Below, one piece after another: positions 57,660-64,000 of a DNA stretch of 64,000 bases. Location of the stretch: positions 656,538 to 720,537 of the forward strand of contig NW_006499603.1 of NCBI RefSeq assembly GCF_000471905.2. Reading direction: 5' to 3'. The DNA is from Amborella trichopoda (lineage: Eukaryota > Streptophyta > Magnoliopsida > Amborellales > Amborellaceae). Under the pieces are notes generated by a model. It worked only from the letters and a program-made list of their open reading frames with translations, made no database searches and was not told the origin of the DNA. Each line of letters begins with the position of its first letter. The first letter of the stretch is position 1. Position numbers and translations under genes: made by a program.

Positions 57660-58075
57660 AACTATTTTTTTTATTAAAACAAAGAAATTTTATTGCTTAT
57701 AAAAAGAGAATACAAGCTAAAAGTAGAGAAAAGAATTAAGGCAGAATGTCATTCATCAAAAGGAGCCGTTTCAAAGCAGTCTCCCTAGCAATAGCAATGT
57801 CTAAAGTTGATGTCCTCAAATACGTAGCAAGATCGATCACAATCTCCATGGGACACGTTGTTCACACCATTCAACAATCCCCTTTGGCAATACCAACAAA
57901 CCGTTTTAAAAGAAGTTTAATACCCTACAATAAATAACACAATTCAAAACAAGTTGCAATAAAGAACACAATTCGGCCAAGTTCACCACAAGGTCCCAAA
58001 TAAGAGACCCTCTTAATTGCGCGCCACACAACGAATAAAACCACATCCTTTCTTTTCCTAGATCAGAAGAAGAAA
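57660..58075 (-). mobile_element. 5'-truncated LINE 3' end
   Basis: On the minus strand a decayed frame (DVVLFVVWRAI, later LDIAIARETALKRLLLM) is followed by a 3' UTR ending TTTGTTTTAATAAAAAAAA at about 57665, as expected for an LINE tail. The domain assignment is weak; the tail and strand logic are clearer. Confidence 0.45.
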
Positions 58076-58090
58076 AAGAATGGGTATTTT

Positions 58091-58975
58091 CAGTGTTTGT
58101 AAAATCGGGCGGTTTAAATAAGAACATGTAATTGGCTTCGGTTTCCCTTGCTTTTTGGTGACCCGGTCAAGTATTTTAAAAAAAATTATATAAAATTCCA
58201 AAAAAGTAAGGGATTTATTTGGAATGAGTTTTTTTTAATGTTTTTCATCTTTTTAGCAAAAATTGGAATGTGTTTTGGTCATTAATACTTACTGAAAAAA
58301 GTTTATATAAGGTTGCAACCTTACAATGTAGAATTACACATGCATCTCAAAAATCCATAGAAAAAAGTTGTTTTTATGTTTAAAAAACCTCTAATTGATC
58401 ATATCGACATTGAGATGTATGCATATGGAAATAATAATAATAATTTGTGTCCTAGAGATAGTGCATCTTGCAATACATTATCTAGACCGTCCATTTTCAA
58501 GATTTTCATACATTTATAGATGTATTTGATTTTAACCATTTTTAGAGTTTAAAATTTATAATCAGATATGAAAATAGATTTTGAGATAATCCTAAGAATT
58601 CTTTTCACCAAAATTACATGTCATGATAAAATTTGGATGTGCGTTTTAATTGGATTGTTTAAGGTTGCAACCATATAGAAATCACACCCATAGTTATTTT
58701 TACATTTTTCCATCTTTTTTAAAATATTTCATAAGTACCCCTAGGCACAAATCGATTTTTTAAAATCCATTTTTTTCTCTTCATTTGGATGTGCTTTGTT
58801 TAATTATAATTTAAATATATTTTTTATATTTTTTTAGATTTTTATTTGTTTTTTATTTTTTTAAACACTTTTTTGACCGACCAAGACTTTGCCCAATTAA
58901 GCTGGTTGAACCAGCTATTTTACCGGTTACCAGCCTTGCTTGGTTTCCGAGGCCAGTTCGATTTTTTGAACCCTG
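58091..58975. mobile_element. hAT MITE 3 family, second copy, with a nested MITE
   Basis: The ends are CAGTGTTTGTAAAATCGGGC and, in reverse complement, CAGGGTTCAAAAAATCGAAC. Interior blocks (AAATCGATTTTTTAAAATCC, CACATCCAAATGAAG in reverse complement, GTGTTTTGG) match 27763-28228 in opposite orientation. Interrupted at 58292-58693 by another MITE. No 8-bp target duplication was seen. Confidence 0.7.
58292..58693. mobile_element. Palindromic-end MITE family, copy E (nested)
   Basis: 402 bp flanked by TTA (58289-58291, 58694-58696). Comparing the uninterrupted relative at about 28010-28020 shows the host sequence ATACTTA-TTTTTACATT rejoining across it. The left end holds TAAGGTTGCAACCTTA (58308-58323); the right end has AAGGTTGCAACC before ATATAGAAATCACACCC. 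The body AATACATTATCTAGACCGTC is typical. Confidence 0.85.
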
Positions 58976-59277
58976 ATATATAGAAAAATAATGGAATTTA
59001 TTTGAAAGATAATAAGTACATTAAATAATTCATATTTAGATTGCGACAGGCCTAAATAAAGTGGTTTAGATAGTTTTCACCTGAGAGTACAGAACTTCCA
59101 ATGAGAAATATTCATTTCCAAGTCTATTCTAATTAGGGGAGCTGCTCATATATTTGTTGCAAACTTGAAATACGAAGATTCAATGAGAATTCATTATCAC
59201 TGTAAGGACCCAGGGACAAGCGCGCGGCGATCGTAAGCGTGCAGCTGTAGAAGAGAGCGCGGCAGTGTGCGCGCGGC

Positions 59278-59396
59278 GATGGTGAGTGCACAGCGATGGT
59301 GAGCGCGCGGTGATGGTGAGTGCGCGACGATGGTGAGCGCGCGACGATGGTGAGTGCGCAGCGATGGTGAGCGCGCAGCGATAGTAAGCGCGCAGC
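59278..59396 (+). repeat. GC-rich minisatellite, 17-bp unit x7
   Basis: Unit GATGGTGAGYGCGCRGC repeats seven times. Flanks on both sides share AGAAGAGAGCGCG. Because 17 is not a multiple of 3 and the unit lacks stops on the minus strand, all three minus frames stay open (127, 88 and 88 codons). These are not genes. Confidence 0.9.
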
Positions 59397-61024
59397 AGCA
59401 GAAGAGAGCGCGCAGTATGCGCACGGGAGCGAGAACGCAACGCCATGAGTGATCAAGGGGCATCGCCGTGTGTATAGCGCAGGTTGCGCAACACCGGCTG
59501 CAGCACTGTCATGCATGATTAAGTGTTCACCACTTGCCCGCTACATCGGAGTTGGTTGCCACCGGTCTGCTTGGGCTACCACCTGCCACTTGAGGAGATA
59601 CTTAAGCCCTTCCTTCTCCCTCACGTCATTCGCTTTTCGCTCCTCCACATCTCTCTCTCTCTCTCACTCTCTCTCTCTCTAAGACAAGTTTCTGGGAAGT
59701 TCACTTCCTCACTTTGAAGCATCCATTGTTGGAGTTGAAAGACTGTAGAAGAAAGATTGGAGGGTACCATTGTTGGCTGTGTAAGTGGATTTCTACCCCC
59801 TTGCATCAAGTTGTAAGAGCATGAAATTGAAAGTATAAAATTTAAGCACGAAATTCCATGGATAAAGTATGATGTTAAGCATGTATGTTATGTTCTGTTT
59901 TCCAACAATGAGGTCTTCTTTGCATGATAAGTTGGGCATTGTTATCACGCTTGTGAATCCTAAAATTTTGTGAAATGATGCTTGTGTGAGTCTAACGTAA
60001 GATAGAAAAGGTTTCATGTTGTTTTCTTGTATGGGTTTGAAGTTATGGAGTGGTCTTTAGAATGTGTCATGAGTGTACAATGATTTTTCAGGGAACTTAT
60101 ATGCTTTTAAAATAAGATTTTGACTGAGCAAATGATATCTAATTAGCTTCAAATTATCACCATTTAATAGGTCTATGAGTCTACTTAGAGTTTAATGTTT
60201 ATGTCCAGTTGAGATTCTTGATAGTTTGGAAGATGTGTTTCAGTTTGTGCTCATATACCACTGTTAGCAGACTGTGATAATTTCCAAAAATATTGGTTCT
60301 ACTATATTAAAACTTTGCCTGACTTATTGAGGTCCAAATGACCCAAAAAATATAGCCCTTTGATAGATGCATGAGTCTTCTATGATTTTCATGTTTTAAC
60401 ATTACCCAAATTCTGTGTAAATGAGGAGCTATGCTAAAAAATGTTTCAGTATGTCACTATTGACAAATCTCACAGAAACTCAGAATTTTTGTCTCTGTTG
60501 CCATGAATTTTAACTGACTAAATGGAGTCCAATTACCCCGAAGCCATAGCCATTTGAAAGCTTTGAATGTCTACTAAAAGTTGCATGTTAAAATTGTTTC
60601 AAAATTCCTATTAGGTTGCAAGCTATGATTTGAATTGTGAACATATGTCACTATAGGCAAAATTCAGCAAGATTCAGAACAATATGCTGAACCCTTAATT
60701 AATTAAGTAATGCTCTATTAGCAAATTGGAATCGGAATTTAGTTAAATTCCCCTCATAATTTGGGTGTTATGCCTCATTCTGTATATGCCCATGATTGAT
60801 AAGAATAATAATGAATTTAAGTTGTATATGAGTTATGCAAATGTCATGTATCAATGTTTCTTTTAAACATAGCTGAAATCCTTTTGCAAGGTGATAAGAC
60901 ACCGAACTGGCATGATTATGATCCTATGATTGTTGAATATTTCTAACCTCTTGAAAAGAGTAAAGAATGAATGAATAAATGTTATGCATGCCTATACATG
61001 GTGCAACTGATATATGTGATTTCT

Positions 61025-61420
61025 GGCCACTACGCAATGGGTCCCCCATTGGTAGTAGATACTCTGTTTCTGTGATATGAATACTGATATTTGACTGTTA
61101 TGCAATAGGTCTTCTATTAGTAGTAGACTTTTTTATTATGTTAGATGTATACTGATATCTGACTACTACGCAATGGGTCCTTCATTGATAGTCGACTTTC
61201 TGATTTTGTTAAATGAATACTGATATCTGTCTGCTACACAATGGGTCATCCATTGGTAGTAAACTTTTTGATTCTGTTATATGAATACTGATATCTGACT
61301 GCTACGAAGTAGATCATCCATTGGTAGTGGACTTTCTGATTTTGGTAGATGAATACTGATATGTGACTGCTACACAATGGCTCCTCTATTGGTAGTGGGG
61401 TATACTGTACCTCAACCCAT
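61025..61420 (+). repeat. 68-bp tandem array (about 5.5 units) in the LTR
   Basis: TGACTGCTACRCAATGGGTC starts at 61092, 61160, 61228, 61296 and 61364, exactly 68 bp apart, with an earlier unit at 61025. A diverged partial unit recurs at 61489. Each unit contains CATTGGTAGT and ATGAATACTGATAT. Confidence 0.92.
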
Positions 61421-62422
61421 ATGATAGGAGTGGAGTCGAGAAGTGACTTTAAATAATAGGGAGGGTCGCGCCCCTCAAATTGTCATAGGCACTATGCATT
61501 GGGTCCTCCAATGGTAGTGTAACACCCTCTCGCCTAAGGGCATAAGAGAGGGTCGTGTCTTGCAATGCCTCAACCTATTGAAAACTTGAGATGTGTACGT
61601 GAGTAAGGATATAATGAAGTGGGACATCCACTTGTCATTATCCTCCGTCCTGAATGAAGGTCCCGTCCCAAGTTTCAGGATTGGCTTAGCCTGATCGATG
61701 TGGCTTCTACTTCAGGAGTAATTTAATATGTTCTACTTATCAAAATTCTGTATTATGTATGAACACCTAATTGTAACTGTGACATGCATAACAGTTGATG
61801 CCATATCGAGAACAAGTAATGCTCTGTTAACTGAGTCTTACCTTTTTATACACAAGAATATGTACTCTGACGTATGACCATACTCTGTGTGACAAACGTG
61901 ATTTTTCATGGACTATGGGCATGTTATTATGTATATATTGATAGTTGGAAATGCGAAGGCAGTGATCTACTTACTAGGCTTATTGCTTACTCTACTTATT
62001 TCATCTGTGTAGAGTGTTAGTAGCTGACCACGTGTGGCGAGCAGCTGACCGGTGATAGCAGGTGTTCGGAGTTCGAACCAGTTCAGGATTTCTTTTTGGT
62101 TTTGTAGGTGTCTGGTGGCATTGCCATGTGTTGTTCTGTTTGATGTAATATTTTGGGATGAGTGTAAGGCTTGTAAGCCTCAAACTTTATTGTATAGACT
62201 TTTGAAGATGAATGAAGTTAATGATTTTCATTTATTCTGTTTTCAATGCTTGTTGGATAAGTTTTTATTTATTTCTTGTGGTTTTTTTTTATTCTGCCTT
62301 TTTAACACGCGTTGATGCCACTCCCACCAGAGTGACGTAATCGACCTCCAGTTACGATCCCACACTCTGTTGCACTCCGATTTGGGACGGTAGGGGTTAG
62401 GTGGCGGGGTTGTGACAATTAC

Positions 62423-62900
62423 CCCTTTCAGATTGCTTGTACCATGATATCTTATGTTCCTCTTTTTTATTTTATCATAAACTTTGGTGGAACAACAAAG
62501 TTACCCTAGATTTAAAGTAAGCTACAAAAGTAGGGATTTTAGAGTATAATCAGTGGATTCAGGAATCGTTGTATTGGGAGTATATTTGAAAGTGGAAGAT
62601 TTCATTTATTGGATTCTTTTTTTTGAGGTACAAAATTATAGGATTTGGATTACACCTTTTGTAGTTTTTTATGGAAAGTATATAAAAATGCTATTTATTT
62701 TTAGCACAAAAATGTCACAATCACTTTTGTCTATCAGGTTTTAAATTGGGTGATTATAAGTGTGTCATTAACTTAAAATTCAAAAAACGTTCTCTTAAAC
62801 TTTGTGACATATCTCAAGCCATTTAATTTGACATGTAATGGCTAATGGCAATTGTGACCACATTATAAAAAGATAAATGGTCTCATAGTATACGATCCCC
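62423..62900. other. Unassigned AT-rich stretch
   Basis: No gene recognised between the solo LTR and the LINE tail. The 63-codon ORF at 62553-62744 shows no motif. Confidence 0.35.
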
Positions 62901-63058
62901 TTTTCTATTGATTAAAGATAAGGATGCTGCTGACCGCTTAGCTAAGCTTGTAATTTCTCTTTCCTCCCTTTCTATTTTTGTTCCTCAGCATTGTAATTTC
63001 ATGCTTTTACAGTAATTTATTAATAAAAGCCTCAGAACGTTGTCAAAAAAAAGAAAAA
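62900..63058 (+). mobile_element. 5'-truncated LINE 3' end (RNase H tail)
   Basis: The + frame reads IKDKDAADRLAKLVISL, the end of a LINE RNase H (compare EADALAKRGA at 6730). A short 3' UTR follows with AATAAAAGCC, then TTGTCAAAAAAAAG, a poly(A)-type end matching the TGTTCAAAAAAA end of the large LINE. Confidence 0.65.
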
Positions 63059-63555
63059 AAGTTCACCATTATGCAGACATACAACTAATATTAATTTTCC
63101 CCATGTAGATCACCTCCATCGCCAGTAACTTAAGCTAATCTTAGTATTATAGATATTGAACTAGATTGGTAGGACCTTTAATTGGTGCCTTGACAAATCT
63201 AGTCCAAAGTTTAATTTAAAATAGGTCAAAACTCATAGTTGTTCAATTCTGGCTTGGGCAGATCTATCAATTTTGATATATGTTTGATTAGCTAATAAAA
63301 AATGAGGCTTTACTCTGAGATATTTTATATTTAAATTTAAAAAAATATTTATTTTTTAGAAATCCTTACAATCTTTTATATGTTTTACATTTCAAAATTG
63401 TTATTTTTTATTTATTTTTCTTTATTTTCAAAAGAAAAAAGACAGTGGACGCTTAAAGTTTCCACAAGAACCCTCCTAATGCTTTAAATTAAAAGAAAGA
63501 AAATTGATGGTTAGTATTATTTGTACTTTTTTTCCCCCTAGTAGTTGAATTAATT
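63059..63555. other. Unassigned AT-rich stretch
   Basis: No coding motif or repeat recognised. Confidence 0.35.
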
Positions 63556-63559
63556 TAAA

Positions 63560-63950
63560 ATGGGTGTGGTTTTTATGAGGCTGAGGTCCTAACCAATGAA
63601 AATAAGACACACTTTCAAATAGTGTTGAAACATGTTGTTTCAATATCACAAATCTTTGTGATGGCTTGAAAATTTATTTTTATCTCTAATTATAAATTAT
63701 AAAGCTTAAAAAATAGTGTAGATCTAGCAGATCTATGAGAACCTGAATTTTTTAAAATTGACGGCTAGATAATACATTACAAGTTACATCATTTCTAAGA
63801 CTTGAAATCTATTTCTTCTCATATCCATAAATCTTGAGGTTGAGATGATTGAATTAAGGGCTCTTCCCGAATAGAAATAACCTCTAGAAGTGCGCCTTAA
63901 TTTGATTGTTTAGGGCCTCACTCTTATATAGACTTTTTCCATTTAAAATT
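63560..63950. mobile_element. Palindromic-end MITE family, copy F
   Basis: The left end is AAATGGGTGTGGTTTTTATGAG and the right end, in reverse complement, AAATGGAAAAAGTCTATATAAG. TTTAAA lies at both borders. The body GCTTAAAAAATAGTGTAGATC and GATAATACATTACAAG matches copy B orientation. The left terminal palindrome AGGCTGAGGTCCT is imperfect. Confidence 0.75.
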
Positions 63951-64000
63951 TCGGGTATACATAACCACCAAGGTGCACTTAAAAAAACATAAAATTAATT

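Larger units (their letters stand above)
59201..62417 (+). mobile_element. Solo LTR, 3.2 kb (probably Ty3/gypsy Del/Tekay-like)
   Basis: It begins TGTAAGGACCCAGGG and ends GGCGGGGTTGTGACA, with TGT...ACA borders. It is flanked by ATCAC (59196-59200) and ATTAC (62418-62422), 4 of 5 matching. No gag or pol is inside. Features include a 17-bp minisatellite, a CT-rich tract at 59650-59681, a 68-bp tandem array and a polyadenylation-like end near 62215-62300. The lineage is inferred from terminus and size only. Confidence 0.7.

Noticed and set aside
59133-59516. Three overlapping minus-strand ORFs rich in Ala, His, Arg and Ser (127, 88 and 88 codons)
   Set aside because: They are translations of a 17-bp minisatellite that has no stops on that strand, so all three frames stay open.
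61025-61420. CRISPR-like 68-bp repeat array
   Set aside because: The whole 68-bp unit is repeated, including the would-be spacers, inside an LTR.

Overview
The window is nuclear DNA of a flowering plant. It contains one clearly real host gene among many transposable-element remnants. Plant origin is shown by plant-type LINE, Ty1/copia, Ty3/gypsy (Tat) and hAT coding relics, plant-type introns, pyrimidine-rich leaders and many MITEs. The species cannot be fixed from the sequence. Nearly all the longer ORFs are decayed transposon fragments. No bacterial-type operon, CRISPR array or rRNA gene was seen. Layout: 1-575 is a fold-back MITE. About 1100-6865 is a decayed LINE with ORF1, endonuclease, reverse transcriptase, zinc finger and C-terminal RNase H. 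7259-9150 holds a half-copy of the fold-back MITE and an LTR-like fragment. 10105-10462 is a MITE with palindromic ends, followed by two weak candidate exons.

The host gene lies on the minus strand. Seven coding exons between 29217 and 12872 encode a complete 287-residue exosome-ring subunit, RRP42 (EXOSC7 family). A probable non-coding first exon lies at 31686-~31870. All splice sites are GT-AG and the reading frame is intact. The introns have been swollen by transposons. The 9.7 kb intron 5 (13718-23441) holds a copia relic bordered by LTRs in opposite orientation, a truncated hAT element and a second hAT inserted into it with a perfect 8-bp target duplication. The 4.7 kb intron 3 (23777-28470) holds three non-autonomous hAT elements, each with an 8-bp target duplication.

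From 33.0 to 41.8 kb there is a CT-rich possible first exon of another gene, a fold-back half copy, a SINE-like unit, a cluster of three palindromic-end MITEs, an inverted LTR-like fragment, a retroelement LTR/leader and a PIF/Harbinger-like MITE. From about 41.9 to 55.1 kb there is a decayed Ty3/gypsy Tat-lineage element with gag, protease, RT, two RNase H domains and integrase. An antisense reading frame resembling a plant mobile domain lies downstream of its integrase. A Mutator-like TIR element and a 39-bp minisatellite sit in its leader.

From 55.9 to 64.0 kb there is a PIF-like element filled with a CT-rich minisatellite, a LINE tail, a hAT MITE with a palindromic-end MITE inserted in it, a 3.2 kb solo LTR carrying 17-bp and 68-bp tandem arrays, a second LINE tail and a last palindromic-end MITE. 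The clearest points of interest are the RRP42 gene structure, the palindromic-end MITE family (six copies whose terminal palindromes differ in sequence but keep their symmetry), the nested hAT pair, the inverted-LTR copia and the antisense ORF in the Tat element.
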